Shown here in pieces: positions 27,365-36,244 of a stretch of DNA of 64,000 bases. The DNA is from an uncultured Neomegalonema sp. (lineage in GTDB: Bacteria; Pseudomonadota; Alphaproteobacteria; Rhodobacterales; Rhodobacteraceae). The position numbers and the translations under genes were made by a program. Position 1 is the first letter of the stretch; each line of letters begins with the position of its first letter. Below the pieces are notes generated by a model. The model ran no database searches. It was not told the origin of the DNA and saw nothing but the letters and a program-made list of their open reading frames with translations. The stretch lies in contig CALLLP010000030.1 of assembly GCA_938008165.1 (NCBI GenBank), positions 1-64,000 on the forward strand, written 5' to 3'.

Positions 27365-28562
27365 CGACCGGCCACCGGAAAAAGCCATCCTGCGCCGCCG
27401 CCAATTCGCGGTTCAGGACCATCCGATGCACCTCGTCCGCGCCATCCACCAGCCGCGCCTGACGCGCATAGCGGTAGATCCATTCGAGGACGGTATCCTT
27501 CGAATAGCCCCGCGCGCCGTTGATCTGGATTGCGGTATCGGCGGCCCGGTGCAGCAGGTTCGCGACATGGATTTTCGCCATCGAGACTTCCTTGCGGGCA
27601 AAGCCGCCCCGGTCGATTTCCCACGCCGCTTTCATGGTCAGAAGGCGTCCGGTCTCGATATCCATCGCAAGGCCGCCCAGCATCATCTGGATGCTTTCGC
27701 GGTCGATCAGCCGGATGCCGAAGCCCTCGCGCTCCGCCGCATAGGCCCGCGCGATCTCGACACAGCGGCGCGCCAGCCCCAGCCAGCGCATGCAATGGGT
27801 CAGGCGCGCGGGGCCAAGGCGCGTCTGGGTCAGCTTCAGGCCGCGCCCCTCGCCGATCAGTACGTTCTCGGCGGGGATTTCGAGGCCGTCGAAAGCCAGC
27901 TCACAATGCCCGCCATGTTCCTCTGGCCCCATGATCCCAATGCGTCGCAGGATGTGCCAGCCGGGTTGGCCGGCATAGAATAAAAAGGCGGTCAGACCCG
28001 TGCGGGGATCGTCCGATGTGCGGGCGACAAGGATGAAATGCTGCGCCTCCTCCGCGCCGGTGATGTACCATTTGCGGCCATGGACGACATAGCGGTCGCC
28101 GCGTTTTTCGGCAGTGGTGCGAATCATCGACGGGTCGGAGCCGCCCCCCGGATGCGGCTCGGTCATGGCGAAGGAGGATCGCACCGCGCCATCGATAATC
28201 GGCTGCATCCAGCGGTCTTGCTGTTCGGGCGTGCCGATCTTTGCCAGCACCGAGATATTTCCGTCATCGGGGGCCGCGCAATTGATGCAGACCGGCCCGA
28301 AGATCGAACGGTTCGCCTCCTCGTAGAGAACCGCGCGCTCGACCATTGACAGGCCCATCCCGCCACGCTCCACGGGGGCTTGCGGTGCCCAGATGCCGAT
28401 GTCCTTTGCCCGTTTGCGCATCCGGGCCAGCGGTTCGGGAGCGATATTCTCATGGGCATCGAAATGCGTGCGGTCGTCTTCGAGGGGCAGCAATTCCTCA
28501 TCGACGAATGTTGCAAGCCGCAGGCGCAGCGCCTCGACTTCGGGCGTGATCCGAAAATCCAT
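27357..28562 (-). CDS. Acyl-CoA dehydrogenase of the ACAD10/11 type
   Basis: A 401-residue acyl-CoA dehydrogenase. SFAMTEPHPGGGSDPSMI and HGRKWYITGAE are the flavin and substrate regions. The C-terminal catalytic site reads VDGADEVHRMVLNRE, with Asp where classical enzymes have Glu, matching the DGPDEVH type of ACAD10/11. Those enzymes eliminate phosphate from a 4-phosphoacyl-CoA to give an enoyl-CoA. ATG 28562 is selected by GAAGGAA six bases upstream. It is 11 bases after the DUF1989 gene and overlaps the kinase gene. Confidence 0.9.
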   Translation of the reverse strand: MDFRITPEVEALRLRLATFVDEELLPLEDDRTHFDAHENIAPEPLARMRKRAKDIGIWAPQAPVERGGMGLSMVERAVLYEEANRSIFGPVCINCAAPDDGNISVLAKIGTPEQQDRWMQPIIDGAVRSSFAMTEPHPGGGSDPSMIRTTAEKRGDRYVVHGRKWYITGAEEAQHFILVARTSDDPRTGLTAFLFYAGQPGWHILRRIGIMGPEEHGGHCELAFDGLEIPAENVLIGEGRGLKLTQTRLGPARLTHCMRWLGLARRCVEIARAYAAEREGFGIRLIDRESIQMMLGGLAMDIETGRLLTMKAAWEIDRGGFARKEVSMAKIHVANLLHRAADTAIQINGARGYSKDTVLEWIYRYARQARLVDGADEVHRMVLNRELAAAQDGFFRWPVDD

Positions 28563-28573
28563 GTCGCGTTCCT

Positions 28574-29269
28574 TCACTCTCCGACCTTCTCGACCCAGAA
28601 GATCAAAGGGGCCGGTTGCGTATCGATGCCGTTCACCGGCGTCATATCCTGCGGACAGGCGGACATGATGCAGATACATGCCGCTTTCGCCTCCAGCGCG
28701 ATGTGGTCGCCCGGTCGAGAGACGGGCGGCGTCCAAGCATAGCGACCATCTTCGGCCACCGGGATATTCATCCAGATATTGAAGGGGGAGGGCACGTGGA
28801 TCGGCGCGATGCCGATGGCCTCAAGGGCCATGCGGAAATTATCGGCGCAATTGTCGTGGTATCCCTTGGCCCCCAGCGTTTCGTAGCGGGGCTGATCGCA
28901 GCAGGCGATGAGGATATCATGCACGCCGGGAGACGTATCCTCGACGATCTCGATCAGGGGGCGGCGGCGATTTGTGACCAGCGTATCGCCCTGCCGGACA
29001 TAGACCTTGCCCAATGCCGTGCGCGTGTGCTCCATCGACAGCATTTCACCCGGTGCGCCATGGACGAGGGCAAAGAAATCGCAAACCTGATGCCCTTGCT
29101 CGTTCAGAATGAACAGTCGGTCGCCGGGGTTCAGATGCACCGCGCGCCCCTCCCGTGCGGGGATGGTGTGGCGCTCTCCGGGGGTTACGCGTCCATTCGC
29201 AGAGACCGGATTGTCCTTGGTGCCATTTGTGCCGTCACAGGCGCGGGGGTCGTAATGCGGCGTGGTCAT
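28574..29269 (-). CDS. DUF1989 (urea carboxylase-associated) family protein
   Basis: A 231-residue protein of the DUF1989/urea-carboxylase-associated family. Conserved stretches include GDRLFILNEQGHQVCDFFAL, TNRRRPLIEIVEDTSPGVHD, SPFNIWMNIPV and SACPQDMTPVNG. Relatives accompany urea carboxylase in a guanidine/urea context, but no urea carboxylase or allophanate hydrolase is present here. It begins one base after the stop of the deaminase gene and precedes the ACAD11-like gene by 11 bases, so all belong to one transcript. Confidence 0.88.
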   Translation of the reverse strand: MTTPHYDPRACDGTNGTKDNPVSANGRVTPGERHTIPAREGRAVHLNPGDRLFILNEQGHQVCDFFALVHGAPGEMLSMEHTRTALGKVYVRQGDTLVTNRRRPLIEIVEDTSPGVHDILIACCDQPRYETLGAKGYHDNCADNFRMALEAIGIAPIHVPSPFNIWMNIPVAEDGRYAWTPPVSRPGDHIALEAKAACICIMSACPQDMTPVNGIDTQPAPLIFWVEKVGE

Positions 29270-29270
29270 C

Positions 29271-29723
29271 TCAATCCTCCGCGATATCCTCGGCCCAGAG
29301 TTCGGGGCGTTCCTCGATAAAGCGCTGCATCAGGGCGATGCATTCCGGGTCGTCGGCGACGATCACCTCGACGCCCCGCTCGCGCAGGAAATCCTCGTTC
29401 CCGCCGAAGGTCGTGTTCTCGGCGATGACGACGCGGGGGATGCCGAATTGGACGATGGTGCCTGAGCACATCATGCAGGGGCTAAGCGAGGTATAGAGCG
29501 TGGTGTCGCGATAGGTCTTTTGCCGTCCGGCCTTGCGCAATGCATCCATTTCGCCATGGGCGATGGGGTCGCCTTGCTGTACGCGCTGATTGCGCCCCTG
29601 AGCCACGAGCGTTTCGCCCCGCGCGATGACCGAGCCGATGGGACACCCTCCTTCATCAAAGCCCGCTTTGGCCTCGTCATAGGCGATTCGCAGGAAATGG
29701 CGGTCGGTGTCGGTCAGGGGCAT
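29271..29723 (-). CDS. Nucleoside/cytosine deaminase family protein
   Basis: A 150-residue zinc deaminase of the CMP/dCMP-deaminase superfamily. The ligands are His56 with proton-shuttle Glu58 in AHGEMDAL, and Cys83 and Cys86 in SPCMMCSGTI. The FGGNEDFLRERGVEV tail is like yeast-type cytosine deaminase, so cytosine, guanine or a related nitrogen heterocycle is the likely substrate. It is the first gene of the four-gene minus-strand operon. The long gap upstream must hold its promoter. Confidence 0.88.
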   Translation of the reverse strand: MPLTDTDRHFLRIAYDEAKAGFDEGGCPIGSVIARGETLVAQGRNQRVQQGDPIAHGEMDALRKAGRQKTYRDTTLYTSLSPCMMCSGTIVQFGIPRVVIAENTTFGGNEDFLRERGVEVIVADDPECIALMQRFIEERPELWAEDIAED

Positions 29724-30176
29724 GGTCGAAACTCCGTGGCGGGCAATCCTTCGCCCCTAGAAGGGCCTGTCCCCGAACATCCGTCAAGCCATTGCGTCGG
29801 GCCGCTTTGCTTCCGTGGGGTCGGGCCGCTTTGCTTCCGTGGGAAAGAGACCGTTTTCGGCATCGTCTTTCCCGATTCACAGAATTATGCGGAGATTGGC
29901 CGAGATCGTCATTCATGGTGAACCGATAAAGCGGTCTCGCAGGGCGTTGGCCTTTATCGAATGCTCTCGCCGCATGGACCGTCTGATCCGCTGTAGCATC
30001 GCGTATTATGCCGCAATTAAACGCATCATCTGTGATTTGCGTGCTCTGCTCACAGTTGTGTATAGAAATCGTGATGGCGCGTGAATGGCGCCTACAGGGT
30101 CTGTCACCCGTAGAAAATATTAATGTTCGTTACATAGCTTGTCGAGAGATACCGAACCCCCAAGGAGTAAGCTAAG
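29724..30176. other. 453-base intergenic region with divergent promoters
   Basis: This gap separates the deaminase operon (reading left) from the repeat-protein gene (reading right). It contains a perfect 24-base tandem duplication at 29796-29843 and becomes visibly AT-richer from about 29880 towards the GTG start at 30177. I see no convincing gene, RNA or classical terminator in it. Confidence 0.6.
29796..29843. repeat. Perfect 24-base tandem duplication
   Basis: Two directly adjacent copies of a 24-base unit that begins GTCGGGCCGC and ends TTCCGTGGG, at 29796-29819 and 29820-29843. There is no spacer and there are only two copies, so it is not a CRISPR array. It lies about 75-120 bases upstream of the deaminase start and could duplicate a regulatory site. 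Confidence 0.9.
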
Positions 30177-32363
30177 GTGTTGAATACCTTCACGATCGTC
30201 GAAACATCAAGCGTCGCATCCAGCGGCGTATCCGCGTCCACGCTTGCCAATGTACGGTCGGGCATCCTCGCCGCTGGGGGCATCATCAATGACAATTTTC
30301 AACAATCCGGCGTCGATATTGAAATATCGCTGAGCATTGCGGACCTCGGCGGCAATACCCTTGCGACCGGCGGAACCAGCTTTCACGGGACCACCGCAGA
30401 CGGCCCCGGTCAGGAAATCTGGACCCTCAATTCCTTGAACGAGATCATCACGGGGCAGGAATACGATCCCGGTGGATCGACCACCGACATCGCGTTTACC
30501 GTCGATATCGACGCCCTGACGAATAATACATTCTTTTTCGATCCCGATCCGCAGGCCCGGACGGCCTCGGTGCCCGGCAACCAGATCGATTTTCTGACTC
30601 TTGCGATTCATGAGTTATTGCATGGATTTGGCTTTCTCGCCCTCACAACCGGCGAGCCGAGTGACCGCGAAGTACCCGGCCCGGACATTTCGCCCTTCGA
30701 TGACAATGTCGATCTGATTGGCGGCAATCGGTTCTTCACCGGCGCGAATGCCGTGGCGGCCAATGGCGGAAATCCGATCCGGCTGCTGGACGGCGCTTCG
30801 GCCCATCCGCTTGACGGCGTCAACGGCATCGACAGCATCATGAACGCGACCATCACCACGGGCACGCGCAAGTTTCTGTCCCCGATCGAGCTTGCGATCC
30901 TTGAGGATATGGGCGCTCCGATCGTGACCCCGCCCGCATCCGCCGATTTCAATCTGGCGCTGGGCACCGTGGAAACGGGGCGGTATGGCAACCGCTATAC
31001 GGGCGCCACGGGTGCCTCCGACACGGACGCCGTCGTGCAGGCGACCTTTACGGGGACGGCGTCGTCGCTCAAGCTGTCCTTCGACGGGTTTGACATCGAT
31101 TTCGATAATGAGCTGGAGGTTTTCCTCAACGGCAACAGTCTCGGTTTCATCGATGCGGGCGTGAACGAGGGAACGGCCTCCTATGCCATCGATATTGCCG
31201 CCTCCGCGCAGATTGCGGGCGAGAACGAGCTGGAATTCCGTCAGGAGATCAACCCGGCGTTCAAATGGGGCGTGACCAATGTGCTGCTTTCCTCGTCCTT
31301 CGATTTTGATCTCGCGGCTGGCACGGCGGAAACCGGCAAGTTCGGGAATAAGTTTGACGGGGCGACCGATACCGATGGCATTGTCTCGGCATCTTTCACG
31401 GGCACCGGGTCGTCCCTGACGCTGTCCTTCGACGGGTTTGACATCGATTTCGATAATGAGCTGGAGGTTTTCCTCAACGGCAACAGTCTGGGTTTCATCG
31501 ATGCGGGCGTGAACGAGGGTACAGCGTCCTATGAATTGGCCATCGCCGCCTCCGCGCAGAATACGGGCGAGAATGAGCTGGAATTCCGTCAGGCGATCAA
31601 CCCGGCGTTCAAATGGGGCGTGACCAATGTGCTGCTTTCCTCGTCCTTCGATGTCGATCTGACGGTCGGCACGGCGGAGACCGGGCGCTATGGCAACAAA
31701 TATGCGGGGGCCTCAGGTGCGTCGGATACGGATGGGGTTGTCTCGGCATCCTTCACCGGCGCGGGGACCGATCTTGTGCTGTCCTTTGACGGGTTTGACA
31801 TCGATTTCGATAATGAGCTGGAGGTTTTCCTCAACGGCGACAGTCTCGGCTTTATCGATTCGGGCGTCAACGAGGGCACAGCGTCCTATGAATTGGCCAT
31901 CGCCGCCTCCGCGCAGAATACGGGCGAGAATGAGCTGGAATTCCGTCAGGCGATCAACCCGGCGTTCAAATGGGGAGTCACCGATATTCTGCTCTCCACC
32001 GCCTTCGACTTCGATCTGACGGTCGGCACGGCGGAGACCGGGCAATATGGCAATAAATTCGCCGGTACAACCGACACGGATGGCGTCGTCTCAGCGTCCT
32101 TCACGGGTACGGGGTCCGATCTGGGGCTGTTCTTCGACGGGTTCGACATCGATTTCGACAATGAGCTGGAAGTTGTGCTGAACGGCAACAGCCTTGGTTT
32201 TGTCGATGCGGGCGTGAATAACGGCACGACATCTTATGGCACCGTCATCGCGGCAAGTGCCCAAAATGCGGGTTTGAACGAGTTGGAATTCCGCCAGGCG
32301 ATCAACCCGGATTTCGCATGGGGTGTGACCAATGTGCTGCTGGATGATTTGATGGCGATGTAG
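30177..32363 (+). CDS. Putative HELLH zinc protease with four tandem beta-domain repeats
   Basis: A 728-residue protein. GTG 30177 is preceded by AAGGAG at nine bases. Residues 1-255 form a catalytic-looking domain with AIHELLHGFGF (His145, Glu146, His149), then His210 and a possible Met-turn SIMNA at 221-224. The Gly two residues after the second His position fits metzincin spacing, but the usual third His is Ala. Residues 257-375, 376-491, 492-610 and 611-728 are four copies of one domain (GFDIDFDNELEVFLNG ... FKWGVTNVLL), probably a beta-sandwich binding domain. There is no N-terminal signal peptide, so type I or another signal-less export is possible. The family is not known to me. Confidence 0.85.
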   Translation: MLNTFTIVETSSVASSGVSASTLANVRSGILAAGGIINDNFQQSGVDIEISLSIADLGGNTLATGGTSFHGTTADGPGQEIWTLNSLNEIITGQEYDPGGSTTDIAFTVDIDALTNNTFFFDPDPQARTASVPGNQIDFLTLAIHELLHGFGFLALTTGEPSDREVPGPDISPFDDNVDLIGGNRFFTGANAVAANGGNPIRLLDGASAHPLDGVNGIDSIMNATITTGTRKFLSPIELAILEDMGAPIVTPPASADFNLALGTVETGRYGNRYTGATGASDTDAVVQATFTGTASSLKLSFDGFDIDFDNELEVFLNGNSLGFIDAGVNEGTASYAIDIAASAQIAGENELEFRQEINPAFKWGVTNVLLSSSFDFDLAAGTAETGKFGNKFDGATDTDGIVSASFTGTGSSLTLSFDGFDIDFDNELEVFLNGNSLGFIDAGVNEGTASYELAIAASAQNTGENELEFRQAINPAFKWGVTNVLLSSSFDVDLTVGTAETGRYGNKYAGASGASDTDGVVSASFTGAGTDLVLSFDGFDIDFDNELEVFLNGDSLGFIDSGVNEGTASYELAIAASAQNTGENELEFRQAINPAFKWGVTDILLSTAFDFDLTVGTAETGQYGNKFAGTTDTDGVVSASFTGTGSDLGLFFDGFDIDFDNELEVVLNGNSLGFVDAGVNNGTTSYGTVIAASAQNAGLNELEFRQAINPDFAWGVTNVLLDDLMAM
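30945..32360 (+). repeat. Four tandem repeats of about 350 bases inside the protease-like gene
   Basis: Units begin at 30945, 31302, 31650 and 32007 (357, 348, 357 and about 354 bases). The 9-base length differences come from a GAS insertion in units 1 and 3. Around 31083, 31431 and 31788 the DNA is almost identical over about 60 bases. Units 2 and 3 also share a second long near-identical stretch. Unit 4 has drifted most. Confidence 0.92.
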
Positions 32364-32379
32364 CCCTATCGGCACGCTC

Positions 32380-32464
32380 CTGCCCCGGCGCATTGGCTGG
32401 GGCAGGGGACAAGGCAGGCGGAGGGCGACGGGTCTTTGGCCTCAAGCCACTCGCTCGCCCTCCG
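32380..32464. terminator. Two stem-loops between convergent genes
   Basis: The first stem-loop is CTGCCCC ... GGGGCAG at 32380-32405. The second has perfect 10-base arms CGGAGGGCGA ... TCGCCCTCCG at 32419-32464. They fill the space between the stops of the repeat-protein gene (plus) and the adenosine kinase gene (minus). Neither has a good T-run, so a bidirectional transcript-end role is inferred from position. Confidence 0.55.
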
Positions 32465-32468
32465 GCGT

Positions 32469-33464
32469 TCAGGTCCAGCCTTCGATCGCGAATTTTGCCT
32501 TCAGCGCATCCGAACACCGCGCGCCGAGCACCTGAATGACAGCATTTGCCGCCGTGCAGCCCATGGCGCCACAGACATCGAGAGGGTGTCCGGTGGCCAT
32601 GCCATTCAGGAACCCGGCGGCGAACAGGTCGCCTGCGCCGGTCGTATCCACCAGCGCGGCAACAGGCAGCGCCGGAACTGCGATCCGCTCGTCGCCAGAG
32701 ACGATGACGGCCCCATCCGGCCCGCGCGTGATCGCCGCGATCGCCACATCCCCGGCGACGGCGGTGAGGGCCGCTTCCAGATCGTCGGTTTGGTAGAGCG
32801 ACAGAAGCTCCGCTTCATTGGCGAACAGCACGTCGATGTCACTGGCCACGATCTCGCGAAAGCTGTCACGATGGCGATCGACGCAGAACGGATCGGACAG
32901 GCTAAGCGCGACCTTGCGGCCCGCCTCATGGGCGATTTCCATGGCGCGGCGAAAGGCATCCTTGGCGGCGGGCTTATCCCACAGATAGCCCTCCAGATAC
33001 AGGATGCCCGATCCCGCAACCGCGTCTGTGTCCACATCATCAGGTCCCAGATCGCCGGAAACGCCCAGATAGGTCGCCATCGTCCGTTCCGCATCGGGGG
33101 TGACCATGACCATGCAGCGCGCCGTTGCCTCGCCTTCCGTGGCGGCGGGGGAGGTGAAGACGGTGCCGGTCGAGCGGATGTCATGGGCAAAGATGTCGCC
33201 AAAAGTGTCATCACGCCGCTTGCCGATAAACGCGGCCCTGCGCCCCAGCGCTCCGAGGGCGGCGATGGTGTTTGCGGCCGATCCCCCCGATCTCTCGGTT
33301 GTCTCGCCCAGCGCGTTGTAGAGTGCGGTCGATCCGGCCTCGTCCACCAACGTCATCGCGCCCTTGGATAAATCCTGTGCTTCGAGGGTGGCATCCCCGA
33401 CTCGGGCGATGATGTCCACGATGGCGGCACCGACGGCGATTACGTCATGGGTTGTGTCGGACAT
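32469..33464 (-). CDS. Adenosine kinase (PfkB family)
   Basis: A 331-residue PfkB-type sugar kinase. The N-terminal GG motif is RSGGSAANTIAALGALG (about 58-74) and the catalytic signature is DTTGAGDLFAAGFL near 278-291. Its place behind metK and ahcY on the same strand points to adenosine as substrate: AhcY splits S-adenosylhomocysteine to homocysteine and adenosine, and this kinase would return adenosine to AMP. A strong hairpin lies in the 112-base gap upstream, so expression may be set separately from metK. Confidence 0.88.
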   Translation of the reverse strand: MSDTTHDVIAVGAAIVDIIARVGDATLEAQDLSKGAMTLVDEAGSTALYNALGETTERSGGSAANTIAALGALGRRAAFIGKRRDDTFGDIFAHDIRSTGTVFTSPAATEGEATARCMVMVTPDAERTMATYLGVSGDLGPDDVDTDAVAGSGILYLEGYLWDKPAAKDAFRRAMEIAHEAGRKVALSLSDPFCVDRHRDSFREIVASDIDVLFANEAELLSLYQTDDLEAALTAVAGDVAIAAITRGPDGAVIVSGDERIAVPALPVAALVDTTGAGDLFAAGFLNGMATGHPLDVCGAMGCTAANAVIQVLGARCSDALKAKFAIEGWT

Positions 33465-33514
33465 GGGGCGTTCTCTTCTGTGACAATAAACGGGGGTGGG
33501 GCCTTACATGATTT

Positions 33515-33542
33515 CGCCGACGCGGGGCTTTGCGCGTCGGCG
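33515..33542 (-). promoter_or_regulatory. Perfect 10-bp hairpin in the metK-adenosine kinase gap
   Basis: CGCCGACGCG and CGCGTCGGCG flank an 8-base loop. On the coding (minus) strand it is followed by AAATCATG rather than a T-run, so it is not a standard terminator. It is located about 50 bases upstream of the kinase start and could be an mRNA-processing or stability element. Confidence 0.6.
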
Positions 33543-33576
33543 GTCTGTTTCATCCGTAAGGCAGGCGTCCGGGGGG

Positions 33577-34743
33577 TCAGACGTGTTTTTTCAGCGTATC
33601 GGCCAGATCGGTTTTCTCCCACGAGAAGCCGCCGTCATCTTCGGGCATGCGTCCGAAATGGCCATAGGCGGCGGTGCGGCGATAGATCGGGCGGTTAAGG
33701 CCCAGCGTCTGGCGAATGCCGCGCGGGGTCAGGTCGATGCTCTTGCGAATCGCGTCTTCGATCACCGATGGGGGCACCTGTCCCGTGCCGTAATCATCGA
33801 CATAGATCGACAGGGGCTGTGCTACGCCGATGGCATAGGCGAGCTGAACGCTGCATCGCGAGGCCAGCCCCGCCGCCACGACATTCTTTGCCACATAGCG
33901 CGAGGCATAGGCCGCCGAGCGGTCTACCTTGGTCGGGTCCTTGCCTGAGAATGCCCCGCCGCCATGGGGGGCCGCGCCACCATAGGTGTCCACGATGATC
34001 TTGCGCCCCGTCAGGCCCGCATCGCCATCTGGACCGCCGATGACGAACTGGCCGGTCGGGTTGACATGCCAGATCGTATCCGCATCGACCCATCCTTCGG
34101 GCAGAGCCTTCAGGGCATAGGGTTCGACGATCATGCGAATATCGTCCGAGCTGAGGCCCTCGGCGTGCTGGGTCGAGATCACGATGGTATGGGCGCGCAC
34201 GGGCTTGCCGTCGCGGTATTCGACGGTGACCTGCGATTTGGAATCGGGTTCGAGCTGCGGGGCCTCGCCCGAATGGCGCGCGATGGCCATATTCTGTAGA
34301 ATGCGGTGCGAATAGAGGATCGGTGCAGGCATCAATTCCGGGGTCTCGTCGCAGGCATAGCCGAACATGATGCCCTGATCGCCCGCGCCCTCGTCCTTAT
34401 GCATGCCCGTGCCTGCATCGACGCCCATGGCGATATCGGCGGATTGGCCATGGACCATGCATTGCACTTCGCAATGATCCCAGTGAAAGCCTTTCTGCTC
34501 GTAGCCGATTTCCTTGATCGTCTGGCGGGCGGCTTCGATCATCTCGTCGCGCTTGACCGATCCGCGTACCTCGCCCGCAAGAACGACATTGTTCGTGGTG
34601 GTCAGCGTCTCGACCGCCACGCGGGCCTCAGGCTCGCGGCCGATGAACAGGTCGACAATGGCGTCTGAAATCGCGTCGGAGACCTTGTCGGGATGGCCTT
34701 CGGAGACGGATTCGGAGGTGAAGAGATACTCTTTGCGGGTCAT
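33577..34743 (-). CDS. metK: S-adenosylmethionine synthetase
   Basis: A 388-residue methionine adenosyltransferase, which makes S-adenosylmethionine from methionine and ATP. It begins [20 protein letters not shown], has [16 protein letters not shown] (about 117-132) and the [16 protein letters not shown] phosphate loop (about 255-270). ATG 34743 is the start homologues use; an in-frame extension to 34869 runs into the ahcY gene. It lies 79 bases downstream of ahcY, with a terminator-like hairpin in between. Together with ahcY and the adenosine kinase it makes up the activated-methyl cycle. Confidence 0.97.
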   Translation of the reverse strand: MTRKEYLFTSESVSEGHPDKVSDAISDAIVDLFIGREPEARVAVETLTTTNNVVLAGEVRGSVKRDEMIEAARQTIKEIGYEQKGFHWDHCEVQCMVHGQSADIAMGVDAGTGMHKDEGAGDQGIMFGYACDETPELMPAPILYSHRILQNMAIARHSGEAPQLEPDSKSQVTVEYRDGKPVRAHTIVISTQHAEGLSSDDIRMIVEPYALKALPEGWVDADTIWHVNPTGQFVIGGPDGDAGLTGRKIIVDTYGGAAPHGGGAFSGKDPTKVDRSAAYASRYVAKNVVAAGLASRCSVQLAYAIGVAQPLSIYVDDYGTGQVPPSVIEDAIRKSIDLTPRGIRQTLGLNRPIYRRTAAYGHFGRMPEDDGGFSWEKTDLADTLKKHV

Positions 34744-34777
34744 GATGCGCACTCTCGTAAAATGGGTCGGCACGATA

Positions 34778-34811
34778 CGAAAAGAGGCCCCGGAGGGATA
34801 CCCGGAGCCTC
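34778..34811 (-). terminator. Rho-independent terminator/attenuator between ahcY and metK
   Basis: On the minus strand GAGGCTCCGG and CCGGGGCCTC form a 10-bp stem (one G-T pair, 8-base loop) followed directly by TTTTCG. It begins 11 bases after the ahcY stop and ends 35 bases before the metK start. It should stop part of the ahcY transcripts, so metK is either read through or driven from a very short promoter region. Confidence 0.8.
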
Positions 34812-34822
34812 GCGATCGCGGC

Positions 34823-36244
34823 TTAGTAGCGGTAATGGTCGGGCTTGAACGGGCCTTGCTCCGGCACACCGATATAGTTGGCCTGTTCGCTGGACAGCTT
34901 GGTCAGTTCGACGCCCAGCTTTTCCAGATGCAGCGTGGCAACCTTCTCATCGAGATGCTTGGGCAGGACGTAGACCTGATTCTCGTATTTGTCGTTGTTC
35001 TTGTACAATTCGATCTGCGCCAGCACCTGATTGGTGAAGGATGCGGACATCACGAAGGACGGGTGGCCCGTCGCACAGGCGAGGTTTACAAGGCGCCCTT
35101 CGGCCAGCAGGATCATTTTCTTGCCGTCGGGGAATTCGATCTCGTCGACCTGTGGCTTGATGTTGTTCCACGTCATGTTGCGCAGACCGGCGACTTGAAT
35201 CTCGCTGTCGAAGTGACCGATATTGCAGACGATGGCCCGGTCTTTCATGTCGCGCATGTGGTCGACGGTGATGACGTCCTTGTTGCCGGTGGTGGTGACG
35301 AAGATGTCGCCCTTGCCTGCGGCCTTGTCCATCTTGGTCACTTCATAGCCGAGCATCGCGGCCTGAAGCGCGCAGATCGGGTCGATTTCCGTGACCATGA
35401 CGCGGGCGCCCTGCGATCGCAGCGATTCCGCCGAGCCTTTGCCCACATCGCCAAAGCCGCAGACGACGGCGACCTTGCCGCCCATCATCACATCGGTCGC
35501 GCGGCGGATGCCGTCGACCAGCGATTCGCGGCAGCCATAGAGGTTGTCGAATTTCGACTTGGTGACCGAGTCGTTTACATTGATCGCGGGGAAGGGCAGT
35601 TCGCCTTTTTTGGCGAGTTGATACAGGCGATGCACGCCGGTCGTGGTTTCTTCGGAGACGCCCATGATCGCGTCGCGGCGCTTGGTGAACCAGCCCGGCG
35701 ATTGCTTGTGGCGCGCGTAGATCTGCGCCTTGACGACTTCTTCTTCCTCGTTTTCAGGATTGGGGATGATGTCTTCACCGGCTTCGAGCTTGGCGCCGAG
35801 GATGATGTACATCGTGGCGTCGCCGCCATCGTCGAGGATCAGGTTTGGGGTGCCATCGGGGTTTTCGGCTGTGACGGGCCAGTCGAAAATCTTGTCGACA
35901 TACAGCCAGTAATCTTCCAGCGACTCGCCCTTGATCGCATAGACGGGGGTGCCGCCCGCCGCGATGGCCGCCGCCGCATGGTCCTGCGTCGAGAAGATGT
36001 TGCAGGTCGCCCAGCGGATATCCGCGCCCAGTTCGGCCAGCGTTTCGATCAGAACGGCGGTTTGGATCGTCATGTGCAGCGAGCCGGTGATCCGCGCGCC
36101 CTTGAGCGGCTTGTCCTTGCCGAATTCCTCGCGGCAGGCCATCAGACCGGGCATCTCGGTCTCGGCAATGTCGATCTCCTTACGACCGAAATCGGCAAGG
36201 GTAATGTCGGCAATGGCATAATCGGGCTGCGATGGAGCATCCAT
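34823..36244 (-). CDS. ahcY: Adenosylhomocysteinase
   Basis: A 473-residue S-adenosylhomocysteine hydrolase, which removes the by-product of methyl transfer. Visible motifs are [16 protein letters not shown] (about 54-69), [14 protein letters not shown], the NAD loop [18 protein letters not shown] and the C-terminal KPDHYRY that closes the NAD site of the neighbouring subunit. ATG 36244 is used; upstream in-frame codons do not match the family. A 532-base AT-richer region upstream holds its promoter. Confidence 0.97.
   Translation of the reverse strand: MDAPSQPDYAIADITLADFGRKEIDIAETEMPGLMACREEFGKDKPLKGARITGSLHMTIQTAVLIETLAELGADIRWATCNIFSTQDHAAAAIAAGGTPVYAIKGESLEDYWLYVDKIFDWPVTAENPDGTPNLILDDGGDATMYIILGAKLEAGEDIIPNPENEEEEVVKAQIYARHKQSPGWFTKRRDAIMGVSEETTTGVHRLYQLAKKGELPFPAINVNDSVTKSKFDNLYGCRESLVDGIRRATDVMMGGKVAVVCGFGDVGKGSAESLRSQGARVMVTEIDPICALQAAMLGYEVTKMDKAAGKGDIFVTTTGNKDVITVDHMRDMKDRAIVCNIGHFDSEIQVAGLRNMTWNNIKPQVDEIEFPDGKKMILLAEGRLVNLACATGHPSFVMSASFTNQVLAQIELYKNNDKYENQVYVLPKHLDEKVATLHLEKLGVELTKLSSEQANYIGVPEQGPFKPDHYRY

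Noticed and set aside
29796-29843. A minimal CRISPR array
   Set aside because: There are only two copies, directly adjacent without spacer, and no cas genes.
34744-34822. A possible SAM/SAH riboswitch before metK
   Set aside because: The gap is largely taken up by a GC-rich hairpin with a T-run. I could not find the conserved core of the SAM/SAH, SAM-II or SAH classes.
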